NCBI GenBank assembly: GCA_028565635.1
Contig: JAOXYB010015554.1
Coordinates: 2,417 to 19,487, forward strand
Length of the DNA: 17,071 nucleotides
Reading direction: 5' to 3'
Source: Phoronis ovalis
Lineage: Eukaryota; Phoronida; Phoronidae
Made by a program: the position numbers and the translations under genes. Positions 1 through 12,600 of the stretch are shown in pieces (the stretch's first letter is position 1; the number at the start of each line of letters is the position of its first letter). The notes below the pieces were generated by a model. The model was not told the origin of the DNA. It made no database searches and saw only the letters and a program-made list of their open reading frames with translations.

Positions 1-187
1 TTATTATGCTGCCTTGTGGTGGAGAGAGCATCACATTTTATCATTTATTATGCTGCCTTGTGGTGGAGAGAGCATCATATTTTATCATTTATTATGCTGC
101 CTTGTGGTGGAGAGAGCATCACATTTTATCATTTATTATGCTGCCTTGTGGTGGAGAGAGCATCACATTTTATCATTTATTATGCTG
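1..187. repeat. 44-bp tandem repeat (minisatellite), 4.25 copies
   Basis: Units start at 1, 45, 89 and 133 with a partial fifth at 177-187. Each begins TTATTATGCTGCCTTGTGG and includes GGAGAGAGCATCA. Copies are nearly identical; unit 2 has CATATTT where the others have CACATTT. The array is cut by the window edge. 44 is not a multiple of 3, so the apparent ORFs across it are artefacts. It lies in the ABCA intron after exon 21. Confidence 0.95.
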
Positions 188-480
188 TGGGTGGATTGCC
201 ACTTTATTAGGATGCCACCTATAGCCTCGCTTGCACACCAAAGTTTAGTATTATCATTCATTCATAAGTAATAAATAGCAAAAGATAGCTAAGTGTAAAA
301 TTAACTGTACAAAATAATAATTTTCATGAATTTTCAAGGTTTTTTGTAATAAACACAATCGAAATGGTTCAAAGAATAAAAAGGACTTATAAAATAACTA
401 AAGTTAGCCGATTACAAAAGACTAATAGTGTTAACACGGACTGTTTTAAGAAATATATAGAGTATTATCCAAACATATAC
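188..480 (-). other. ABCA intron after exon 21, low side
   Basis: AT-rich sequence between the 44-bp array and the exon 21 donor. I see no exon matching the next part of ECD2 and no other feature. Confidence 0.7.
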
Positions 481-629
481 CTGTAGAAAGTGTATAGATG
501 TGGTGAATCAAGATCAGGAGCTGGCGTATACATCCAAGGCTGGAGTTCAAGTGGAGGCTGGTTATAATCTGATGGTTGAATTGTGGCAAAAACCATAGCA
601 ATACAAATAAAAGCTGCTGGGAGCAATAC
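481..629 (-). CDS. ABCA1: ABCA exon 21: TM7 and start of ECD2
   Basis: Acceptor GTTTTTCAG, donor CTACAG|GTATATG; 149 bp, phase 0 in, phase 2 out. [19 protein letters not shown] is TM7 and [12 protein letters not shown] matches human ABCA1 [13 protein letters not shown]. It is the last coding exon visible. The phase-2 end shows that the gene continues left of the window. Confidence 0.94.
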
Positions 630-3600
630 CTGAAAAACATTGACATTCTTCACAAATTAGGCTCAGTTTAAGTAAAGCATACCAGTTTAACACTACTATA
701 TGTGTTTGGACATATAATTAATATAGGCTGGTAAATAAAAACACAATTACTTGGTTGCAACACTACAAGCCTGAAAATTCAAGTAATTATGAAAATATTG
801 AGATTAACATATTAAACATTTTTTTACAATTAAGTAACAACTAGAAAGTTTACCTCACAAACAAATCCTTTCTTGCTACGTCTGACATGATGAAATCGTT
901 TGATAAATAAAGCACCTAGCTGTTTAAGAATCAGTCGTGGACCTGTGATTTTGTTAGTTCCTCCACCATGTGTTGATATGCTGTCATCTAGAGTGTCGGG
1001 TTCTGTATCACTCTCCCCAGCAATGGATACATTGCTAGAATCTAAAGTAATGTACAACTTACTTTTACTATTTCACTAAAATATGATTTTCTGTAGCATT
1101 CATCTGGTGGCTTAAGCATTAAGTATTCAAAATTTCATTGTTAACAATTTGTTTCTTATACATAAGATAGCACAAAGTATGAAATCAAATGAAAATTGAT
1201 AAATAATAATCATATAATAATGCAAATTAATATCTTTCATTTCTGAAATCTACAAAACTTGATAATATCAACTGCACACAGATTTAAACTGAAGGAAATA
1301 TTGACATTCAATCATACCCCTTATCCTATTTGTCCTGGTTGCTTAAGAGAAGAAAATCTGTTACTAAAATATGTTTTTTATTCTTTACATGTTGGATTTT
1401 GATTTTACTACACACATAATTTACTTCCTTCATTTTTAATACATTAAAATGGGTTCAATTTTATTTAAATGTTTCCTAAACATCAGAGTTTACAGAGTGG
1501 GATTTTACATTTATTAAAAAATGAATACCTAACAGCAACAACTGATCATATATTTCATTTATTTGCATATGATACGGTTATTTTTTCTTAAAATATCTGC
1601 AAGCCTCAGTACCAAGTGGAAACGTGGGTTTTTTAGTAATCAACAGCCAATATTTAATGAAGCATGATTTAGACTAACTCTTTTAAGCCTAAACATTTAT
1701 TTGGATAAAAAATTAGTACCCGCTATATGACCAGACAACACTAACCTGTTTCTGATAGTGTGTTCCAATTTTTCTTTTTATTGAAAAATGATCTAATTTT
1801 TCTGCGTATACTCATTCGAGTCACAGGTCTAGCGAAACGTCCACCATCGGATAATTCCTCTAGCTGTTGTCGTCTTATTTCACTGTCTTCATTTAAATTA
1901 GCCTCATCAGCAACAGCTAAAAAGACCTGTGAAAAAAATCATGTTGAGTTCCAAAGACACGCAAGCAAATCACCTTCAAATTATATTTAAGATTGCGCCT
2001 TTTTCACAACTTAGTCATTACGAAGGTTTTCTTAATGTATAATTATGTATAATTATGTAATTTTTGCAAATTTTTCACGTTAGCAATATTAAATCTCATT
2101 ATTCTTAAACACAACTACATCTCCTCTAACAAAAAGCACTTGAATTGTAATATAATGTTCATGACTTTTAATCTTATTTTAAACTTACTTCTTCGAGACT
2201 AGTGTCGGATATACCATAACTTGAAACACCAAGCTCATCTGAGCATGTGTCCAAATATGTGAACAGCCTCACGAAGGCACCAGATTTAGCACCTTCTTCA
2301 GGTAGCTGATAACAAAGTTCTTGGCCAACATCTTCAACCAACTGGGCGTCAGGAACAAATCGTTGAATTACCTCCGTCATACTTTCATTAGTAAGCAATG
2401 AAGCTGTAAAAAGTGCAGTAAAAGATTAAGCAGTCATAAATCTATTTACAGGCAATTTATATTGGAGTTTACGAGATTACATGATGTTAAAGTATTGCCA
2501 GTCAGTATAACTTAGATTTAAATCTGTTTATAATTTAGAAAACAATCATTCAGATGGGCTATTAAAATGCAGTGTTCTTGAAATTTAATTGGTTAAAGAT
2601 AGGTAAAAGATTACATATTACTATAATGTTATGAATACTTTATCCATGTACTGCAAACTACGAAACGGCACTTTTAAATCACAGTGTATGTTGTCAGTTT
2701 GATAACAATAATTCAAAGAGTTTACTTAGAGAAACTTATATTTCTTCTTGTGAGGAAGTTATGTCAAAAGAAGTTTTTTTATACATTATTACTAATTAAA
2801 TGTTTCCTTACCAGAGCTATCAGCTCCCCTTTGTAGAGGAGGTGTGGGAGACTGAGAAGGTGGATTACTGTCAGTACGGTCTGACTTGCTGGCATAACCA
2901 TCATCGTCACCTCTCAACTGTAAAAGCATTACATTCTTAAGGGTTAAAATCCTATTTTTACACATTAATTTAGCCTTTCACCAGACTTTTAAAAGGATTA
3001 GTTTTCATTAAAAAATCTATTTCAGTCCAGTCTCTAAAAATTTTAATAATCTAGACATATCAGAATATCATACTCCTTGGTTCTTTACAACAGTTGAGAT
3101 ATTGCTATGAATTATGACAATTTTTAATTCGAAACATATCCAGTTCTGGTCAGCAGGAGTGCCAGACCAATATTTGAAGATTAAAGCAAGAAATTTTCTA
3201 TGCAGCGTGAAAAAACTATAATTATTAAAATCAGTACCTTAATATCTGTGAGGGTGCGATTACTTGCAGCCGATGATACTCTAAACTGAATACCATCATT
3301 ATTAGTGACATTATATTCATCTTCTGCAGAAGCCACCCTATACATTTTATTTGGGTCAGCCTTGACTACAGTCAAGTAATAGCCATTGCCAAAACGGCTT
3401 TTCAGAAAGAGGCTTGAACCACAACATTTTAACTTCCCATTAGCAATTATAGCAATACGGTCTCCTAAGACATCTGCTTCATCCATGTGATGTGTTGTAA
3501 GAATAATGGTACGATCTGAAAGTGTAGAATAATGGTACGATCTGAAAGTGTAGAATAATGGTACGATCTGAAAGTGTGTGCATAGAGTAACACAACAATG

Positions 3601-6600
3601 CTGTGTACATTTTGTCTCAAATAAATATCAGTTTAATGTATTTCATAATATAACATAGCTTAATAATTACTTTACCTAAGTTGCTACTTTTGTATGCGTT
3701 TGCTAAGGAAGGAAGTAAAATTGTTAAGTGACTTTCTACCTTTCTTGTACTTAAGTATCAGTTCCCAGATTTGTCTCCTTGCAGCTGGATCAACTCCTGC
3801 TGTTGGTTCATCTAAGATGACAGTTTTTGATCCACCAACAAATGCAATAGCTACTGATAATTTTCTTTTCATTCCTCCTACAAAAACACACCAAGAAAAA
3901 TGTTGCTGTCAATTTTCCGCAATTATTGTATTTTGTACGACATAAACCCATTTTAAAAAATAATTTCTGGTGTTACCAACAAATTAAAGATTAAAAAAAA
4001 ATTCTAATAATTTATCATAGTTAACATTAACCCTTAGTTGCTATTGTTACCGGACAAATCTAGAGATAACTCCTGTCTTTTGTGAGCCAGTTGCACATTG
4101 TTAATCATCTGCTCCATTTCATTCTCCACTTCCTTCGCTTTAACACCTTTCAGGCGAGCATAGAACCACAGATGTTCACTGACGGTCAATCTGAAATCAT
4201 CAATACATGTCATAGCACGATGCTCTGTATATCGGAACTGATGTTCATAAATCGTAATCAGTAAAATGCAAAAAGCAAAACATCTGTGCTGAACTACTTC
4301 CAGCTACAAAGACAATATAACTGTGATATCAAACTGATTTACCAGATGCTAGAACTTCTATCAAGAGACTGTACAGCTCTTGCAACTTTAATAATTATAT
4401 TAATATCATATAAATCGAATTGTAATAACTCTGTTGGGATATTTGGCTATTAAAATGTTGTTGATCTGCATTGAAATGTTGCTTTTTCTTGATATGTATT
4501 GGAGATGAACAAAGTAATGCCTCATTTATGGACCTACTGCTTGTATCACATTCAACATTGATATTTAATGTTGGTGCATATTTCATTGTAAATAGTACAC
4601 GGTGTAAATTTCAGTAAAGAAAAACTTGAAACCCCGTCATCATCTGTTGGCTACGTATACACTTAGATCATACAACTGTTGCAATTATGAACCATTTGCC
4701 ATTGTAAAGATTTACCACTGGTACTAAAATATTGTGTTCTGCACTTGCTCAAAGATTGGCAGTTGTAGTCCCTAGATTATAACTTTTTTGGGCATTTTAG
4801 CTATTTCAACGCCACCTTGGGTTTTAAGGCTAACATGTGTTTACCAATATGATGAAATGGCTAATACATAATAGGTTTTGTTGAAACGAGTTATGTATTA
4901 CACTTTCATTTACACATATGTTGACATCATGGAAAATTCGAGGACCTGAAGAAACAACTTCTTTTTTCGAGGAAATTAAAATTCATGCAAGACACTCCCA
5001 AATTTTGATATTTTGTTAATATAATATTATAATACCGAAACAAACAATTTGAAATGGCTAATACATAAAATAGGTTTTGCTGAAGCGAGTTTTGTATTAC
5101 ACTTTGATTTACACATATGTTGGCATCATGGAAAATTCCAGGATCCCAAGAAACAACCTCTTTTTGAGGAAATTAAAAATATGCAAGACAATCCCAAATT
5201 CTGATATTTTGATAGTATAATATTATAATTAGAAACAATTTTTTTCAAAAAATTATCGCTAAATAACTTGTTACACAGACCTTTTTCAAGCAGACATTGT
5301 ATAAGAAGTTTACAGGTGATGATGAATTCTGCCCATATACAAAATTTTGAATATTAACAGTAAGAAAGTCTGCAGAAACTGTATGAAAATGTAGTCTACT
5401 CCAGTAAAAATCCCTTTTCATGACCAACATTTTTTTAAATGCCAGACATTTGTTGTCAAGTAATAGGCTCCTCACTGATCTGTTTTAAGTTGCTAGTTAA
5501 TTTGCTTTTTTTAGCCCCCGTCCAGGAAGAGTCCATACGCTTTTATTAGAAGTTAACCCCCGGGTTTGTGACTTTGTACACTGACAATTTTAAGACGATA
5601 ATTATCTGATTGGGTGTCACAAATCAGTAAGGAGTAGCAGAGCATAACTCGGAAAAGTACTTGAGATGACTTGCATACCTAATGTGAAAAATTATAACTA
5701 CTAGTATTGAACAGATTATTCTTATAAAACTGATTGATGCGTAAAAAATAAAATGCATGCAAAACAACTGAATATGTTTCGACTTTCAAATGTAACTATC
5801 TTATCTGTTTTGTACATGAATCTTACAGAACATTGCACTAACAAACAGACCAAAGTGTTACGTTTCAGAAAATATATAAAACAATTATTTTTAAAAATTA
5901 ATTTTTGTATTTGTTTAAAACTACAAATTAAAATCCTCCAGTAAAGAATACAAAGACCCATCATTTATACTAGCAAAATCTTATAGAGTCGCAACATGTT
6001 GCCTTTTGCATAAATATAACAGGACACTTTCTAGATAATTTCACATTTACCAGAGGCAGATTGAGACATTCAATATGTGAGAGTTTAGGGCTAGCAAACT
6101 AAACACCACATGTGAAAGTTAATTTATCATAAATTTCCTTACAACACTTAGAAAGAACTTTAAATTAAGTTCTACATTTAGAAGCAAGTGTCCTATTTCT
6201 ATGATGTATTTATCACATCCTTCTTTTTATGTTGGAAACTGTACAGGAATCAGAAATATTAAGAATACTTTCGTGTTTAATTTTAGAATCAATTTTGTCA
6301 AAGTGTTTTTTTGTGGAATGCTTTGTTGTGTATACATTATGCATTTGGAAAAACGGATTATTTGTACCTTTTGGTACATATCCCTACTGACTACCTTATT
6401 GAGAGTGCTCAATTGCATCCAGAAAATAAATTATTCTGTTTATAATACTCTTCTGAATTGATATAAAATCATGTTTGCAGCAAATTATTAATTGACCCCT
6501 GATTTTTCTAATTTTTGAAGAAACTATACAGTATAATGTAAAAGAAATCAACAATACTTTATTTAATAAAGTCAAATGATCAGTAAAAAGCATTTTAAAA

Positions 6601-9600
6601 TTCATTTGCCTTCAAAACATTTATGAGCTGATGGTAATTAAAACATTATAATTATATACACTTGTCCTATCTAGGGAAGTTGAAACAAATAAAGTTGGAA
6701 GTTTCTCTTGTTGCGTTTAAGTATTCAATTATATTGGTGTAATATGGATAATGCCCATATTTCCCTTGCAGTTACTCTTGCACCAGATGTCAACAGTGAC
6801 TCTACGGCCTTAACTTTTCTTCGCACTATTGTATGTTCCAAGTCATTAATATTAATCTTGCAGCTGAGCTTTGAATTCACATGTGCTCCATGTTCTTGAA
6901 GAATTTCTATCATCATTACCTCGTGTGTGCATAGCTTGGCATATCCTCGTTTTTCAAGAAGTCCTGTACAGTAAACATGTAGCGGTGTATGTCCATCATT
7001 GTTCACTGCATGTACATTAGCACCCTTACATAATAAGTACTGGACCATACAAAGCATTTTCTCGTTTTTTTGGTTATTAGCTAAATAGTATTTTCTGTGT
7101 TTGGTTGAAAATCCAGAAATGTTAAGTGCTAAATTAACCTTAGCAGATAGTTTGTTATTATAACTCTTAACGTAATAATTGTAATCATAATTTAATTTAT
7201 TACACCATTGTCGTTGGACTTGTCGGCTGACCGTATGCAATGGTGTATCACCTATTGCATTCCTATGGTTTATGTCAACATTCAGTTTCAACAAAGCATC
7301 CACTATTTCTGTACTTCCATGTTGGACTGCTACATGGATTAAGTTTGGAGGTAGAAAATCCTTTGGAAGACTACGAAATTTATGAAAGGATCCAGTATCT
7401 ACAGTACCATAGGTGAGACTGCCTTGATGTTTAAAGAATGAAGACAACCTGACAAGTTCAAGCACAGTAGTGTAATGCCAGTCCACAACTGCTAAATGAG
7501 TAGCATGTTTCAAATCTTTAAAACCATTTATCTTATGTACAATAAGCCACCTATTAATTATCTTCAGCACCTGTTTGGTGTCTCCCATATAGGATGGCTT
7601 ATAGAGCTTTTTGTACAGATGGCACTGCCTGTCCCAGTCATATTTATGTCTTGTAGTCCCACACTGTCCCATGGTAATTACGCATATATGGCTATGATCT
7701 GATTGTTTATATAGTACTATGTTTTCTGCAATGTCATTTAAGGAACTACTACTTTCGCTGTCAGACACATCATTAACTTTTAAACCAACTTTTATAGAAC
7801 TAATCTCAAAAGAATAGTAACTACAGACGTTAGTACTATTTAAGGTACTGGTGACGTAAATGACTAATAAAATATGTCTCATTATGCATGGTAGCACAAA
7901 GTAGCAACTGAACCATAACAAGAGGGTACAGTATTGGATACATTCCATGGATATTAATAGCAAAAATTGCAAAAAATAACCATTGCCCCAAGCAAAAAAA
8001 TTAAAGTTTTTTCTTTTTTCTTTGTACCTACTAAACATACTTTATATTCTGATTTTTGTGTAGGCTGCATGTGAAATATTATCAATTGATGTTTATTATA
8101 GTACATTTGGAACACTATTAACTCATGAAATTAGTCCAGAATTGTTTTGAGTGATGTCAAATAAAGAAATAGCTTTAGCATACTTAAACGAAAATAATAA
8201 TCAATCTTTTAATGATTTTAACATTAATTTAATGTAATGCTGTTTACATTTCATATTTGGGTGTTCTCTAAAATGTCAACATGCAGCATTTTTTGCCAGA
8301 AGCATAAAACTTTCATAAGATTATTATAATTTTTTAAAATAAAATTTGAATAGCATGATTTGCGGTTACGTCGCATAACAAAAAGTTTTCGAAATACAGA
8401 CAGTAAAACTTTGCAAAAAAATTAGCTGGTAAAAAATCGTTACTTTCTAATACATAAATGGTTTACATTGAAACAGATTACTTACTGGTCAAAGAGCACA
8501 TTATGCTGAGGACACATGCCAAGACTCTTTCTTATATCATTCATAGAGAAGCGAATATCTTTATCATATATATGTGCAGTACCACTTGTTGGGGGGAAAA
8601 GGCCTGTCAATATGGACCTAAAATGGAGAAGACAGGTCAAAACTGGTATAAAATATGTTGGTTTTTCTCTAACTTCCAACAATAAAGTCCCTATCATGTT
8701 GTAATTAGCTATAATATAATTTGTCATACAGAAATATTATACCTTTTCTATCTTAGACAATCACTTTTTAATATAATAATGAAAAGAAACTGATTTTATG
8801 ACATACAAATATTCAAATGAAATATAATTATATTTGCAAGCAAAACTGTTATTGTTTTTCGTAAAACCAATAAGCAATGGCAATGAAATATTGCAAACTC
8901 TGAAAGAAATACTGTTGAATATTTATCCAATTAAAAATCTAGGTTTCAAAATATGGCCACACATATATACTTACATGGTTGTGGTTTTACCAGCTCCATT
9001 ATGCCCTAAGAATGAGGTAATCTGTCCCTCATAGAAACGACAACTTAATCCATCCACGGCAGTCTTTTCTTTGCGATATTTTTTATGTAGATTTTGGATA
9101 GCTACACCAATTCTTAATCCAGTTGGATCTGTTTCAAAATTAGGAGATTCTGCAAAAATTGTGATTGTAATTGTACATTAGGCATTGCTTGAAAGTTTTC
9201 ACTTTTCTTACAATCTTTCATGATTACATGGCCAAATAAAATTACAATAATGAATGTTAGAATCACTTGGCTGTTTTAAAATTAGAAGATTCTTCAAAAT
9301 TGCCATTATAATTGTACAGTAGATAGGCATTGCTTGAAAGTTTTCAGTTTTTTTGCCGTCTTTCATGATTACATGGCCAAAAAAATTATAATAATGAATG
9401 TTAGAATCACTTTAAGCTAATTATCAAGGACTTTGGTAAAAACTTGTCAAGTTTAAAGTCTAATAAGAGGGGGTTTATATTAACAATGTAAACAGTTATT
9501 GACTCATTTATGCTAAAACAAGTCGAGGATCTATAAGGTACTAAGCCGTTACATGAGAATGACTTTACCCTGCTTTTCACTGGAGAATAATGATCTGCAA

Positions 9601-12600
9601 GTGGTATTAATTCCCTCAAATTAGTTTCAACCAAGACTTACATTGCCAAAATATTTTGGGAAATCTGGATGATAGGCTGTCACGTGAGGTTTCTGTGATC
9701 AATCAGCTCATGACAAGTTGAGCACTCTGAGTATAAGCCAATCATATTATCATGGTGTAGTTTATATAAACATACCTAGTTGATTCATGTCAACATCATG
9801 AGTATGATCAATAGTGTATGTGCCTCTTGAATGAGTTACATGTGATGGATCTTCGGTTGGCCCAGAACACCAATATGTCTTGGTAAAAGGGAAATACCAA
9901 CGCTGAGGTAAACCAAATTGGCCTAAAAATATTAATTCATGTTATTAATAAGTTGTACTTTACTGTAATACACTTCAAAGAGTAAGTGGTAATCATCAGT
10001 GAAATCAGAATGGGCATTTTAGATTATGCTGCACATAGGAAAGTATGCGAGAATTTTTTGTCAGATTGTAAAATTACTGGCCAGGGGTATTTCAAATCAG
10101 AAACTAACCTCAAAGACAGGACAGATAAATCCCCGTCAGTAAACATGTGATGACAAGGATTAAGAAAATTGTGCATATAGAGTTGAACTTTACTGTCTTA
10201 AACATGGGTACTGAACTAACAGTATAAACTGATTATTTATTTTCCTTAGTCCATAGAACTGGCATGACATGGCTTATAATCTCTTTTACATCGCGAAAAT
10301 GTCAATTTCCCTAAGAGTGGCTTAAATTTCCTTTTGTTACTACACAAGAATATCATTGCAGCAAGAGACAAAAAGCAAGTTAATAACTTTTCACTATCTA
10401 ATTCCCAGGGACTTGTTGTACCTGGGAATACAGCTTCAATGTACCAAGTGAGCAAGGCATACAGAACAGCATCAAGTAACATCATGAAGATGCATCGTAA
10501 GCAGGTGAACCCATCTCCTGGTATAGGACTGGAATCAATGTTACTCCACTGTAAACCAATTGACTGTTCTTCATAACGAGCTATGTAACTACAGCCAAAT
10601 CCAAATGACACAGAAGATAATAAACACTGCAAAAAAAGAACCCAATTATTATAAGTTGTTTTCCCACTTTTGTAAAAAAAATTTTAATTTCAATATAATC
10701 AGACAATAAGAAATAACTAGTAGTAACCCAAATTACATGTGTTATTTCTGCCAGAAATTAAATAAACAATTAATATGATTACAAATGTGCCATGTTATCC
10801 ATCAAGGCAATTAGTATAATTTCAGAAACTCCTATAAAAGTATTATACATCACAACCATCATGTCAGTTTTGCTCATTTTCTACACAAATTTCTATGAAA
10901 CCTAATTTAATACTTTTTAATACTTGACCAAATACTCCTAATATAATTATATGACACCTTTTACAAATGAGAAATTCAGTAATATTATTTACACACAAAA
11001 AATTGAAATACACTTTCATAAAGTACCATGAATAGAATTTTCAATTAGTCTAGAAACAACAGTATGGTAATTTTTTTTTTTCAAAACACAGACCTGAACT
11101 TCTGTAACAGTCTACTTACCCCAGCAAATTTTTGTCCAACAGACATGTATTCTTCCCACTGAATAAAAAGTGTGTACGGAAGATATAGCAGAAAGTAAAA
11201 TATACAGCTACATGCTGCTGCAAGGTTGGCTTTGGAGAATAAGGTACTGAATAAGAAGCATTGCATGACAGTACTCAAGGCAAATGACAGCAAGAACACA
11301 AATACTACAAAACCATCCGAGTGTTCTAAAACACGACCGACCTGAAACAAAGTAACAATATCTTAGTACAGCTACTGAAGATAAAAATCACATTAAACAT
11401 AATACATTTACTAGCAGTGAAATGTTTGACGAATTTCAAAATATTTTTAGCCAGACAATTGATGATAATCAGTGATCAGACCAATGGATAATTTAAATAT
11501 AATTGCAAATAGATCCAACAACTCTTTTTAGCATTACAGAATTATTTTCTCAGAGTGATCGCATCTATTAGCAATTAAATCTTTAGTTATTTATATCAAC
11601 AATTTTTGACTAGTAAGTTAATTTTTTTTTGAAGCAAGTGCGCAGGAACAAACAAAGAATCATTTCACTGTTTAGATTAGGTGCAACTGGTATAATAGAT
11701 AAATACATAATTAAAATGGAGGTTGATGTTCAGCTCCATTACCTTTAAAATCAGAACAAGTAGTGAAATAGAAACAGTTATGTTGAACATAATTGTTATA
11801 AACCATGCCACCCAGTGAACAAAGTTTGTCAAACCCATCATTTTCATAACTTCCTTTAGCCTTCTTTCCTTTTCGCGTACAATACTTTTAACAGAAAATG
11901 CAACACTGAATAGCCAAGCCAACACCATAAAAAGTGGAATAGCTCGAGAAATGTAAAACGCGTATCTGAAAGAATACAAGAAACAAATCACTAACTTCAC
12001 TAGCTCAGAGTCTTGTTATTTATGCATTGAAAATAAGGTACAGATCTATACACAGCATCTGACATACAACATAGCACTTATTAACATATAATCTTAGTAG
12101 TTTTCTTTGCATATCCAAATCATACTGCTTTTAAAATTAAAATTCAACAAAGGGTAAACACAGATTTTTAAAGACACCGTAGATATAAGCAAAATCACAT
12201 TTTACCTGTCGTTTATATAGCAAGGGTATGGAAATTGTTGAAGCACGATTCCTGGTAAGGTCACGTTTTGGCCAACCATTTCTGTGATAATTCCATGTTC
12301 TATCATATCCTGCAGATAGGCAAAACCAAATGTGATGTACTTTGTATCAATACCAGCAGAAGCACGAGCTCCAGGTATCCAGTATCTGAAACAACAACAG
12401 AAATTATTGACCACATGTTTAATGTTTTTAATTATTACAAGTGCTTTATTTGTCCCAGTAGCTCAAACATGAATTGGTACCAATGAATTTTAATAATAAT
12501 ACTCAAGCATTTACTAACTGATTTGGTATATTAATAATATTATATACCAAAATTACAGTCAAATTATATTACATTGTACTAACAGCTTAACAACAATTTA

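Larger units (their letters stand above)
4191..8485 (-). other. Large ABCA intron (4,295 bp) between NBD1 Q-loop and signature exons
   Basis: Donor GTAAGTA at the high end and TTTCAG acceptor at the low end are in phase 2. The intron is several times longer than the others seen here. It contains the ankyrin ORF (6725-7672), a diverged 197-bp duplication (4854-5240) and a slightly more GC-rich patch near 5510-5630. The rest is AT-rich sequence in which I see no exon, RNA gene or recognisable transposon. Confidence 0.85.

Noticed and set aside
6-271. Three overlapping plus-strand ORFs at the left edge
   Set aside because: They are the same 44-bp repeat read in three frames; 44 is not divisible by 3, and the peptides are repeats of one unit with no protein character.
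3694-3945. 83-codon plus-strand ORF opposite exon 15
   Set aside because: It is the antisense of the highly conserved Walker B exon and has no independent support.
4395-4586. 63-codon minus-strand ORF near exon 14
   Set aside because: No ABCA similarity, and exons 13 and 14 join in frame without it.
5562-5626. Imperfect inverted repeat (GTTTGTGAC and GTCACAAAT) in a GC-richer patch, possibly ends of a small transposon
   Set aside because: The arms are only about 9 bp and there is no clear target-site duplication, so chance is a fair explanation.
5722-5964. Short ORFs on both strands of the large intron (also 6201-6461, 6396-6605, 5245-5475)
   Set aside because: They overlap each other on opposite strands and are rich in Phe, Ile, Lys and Asn, as expected from AT-rich non-coding DNA. 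There are no motifs or splice context.
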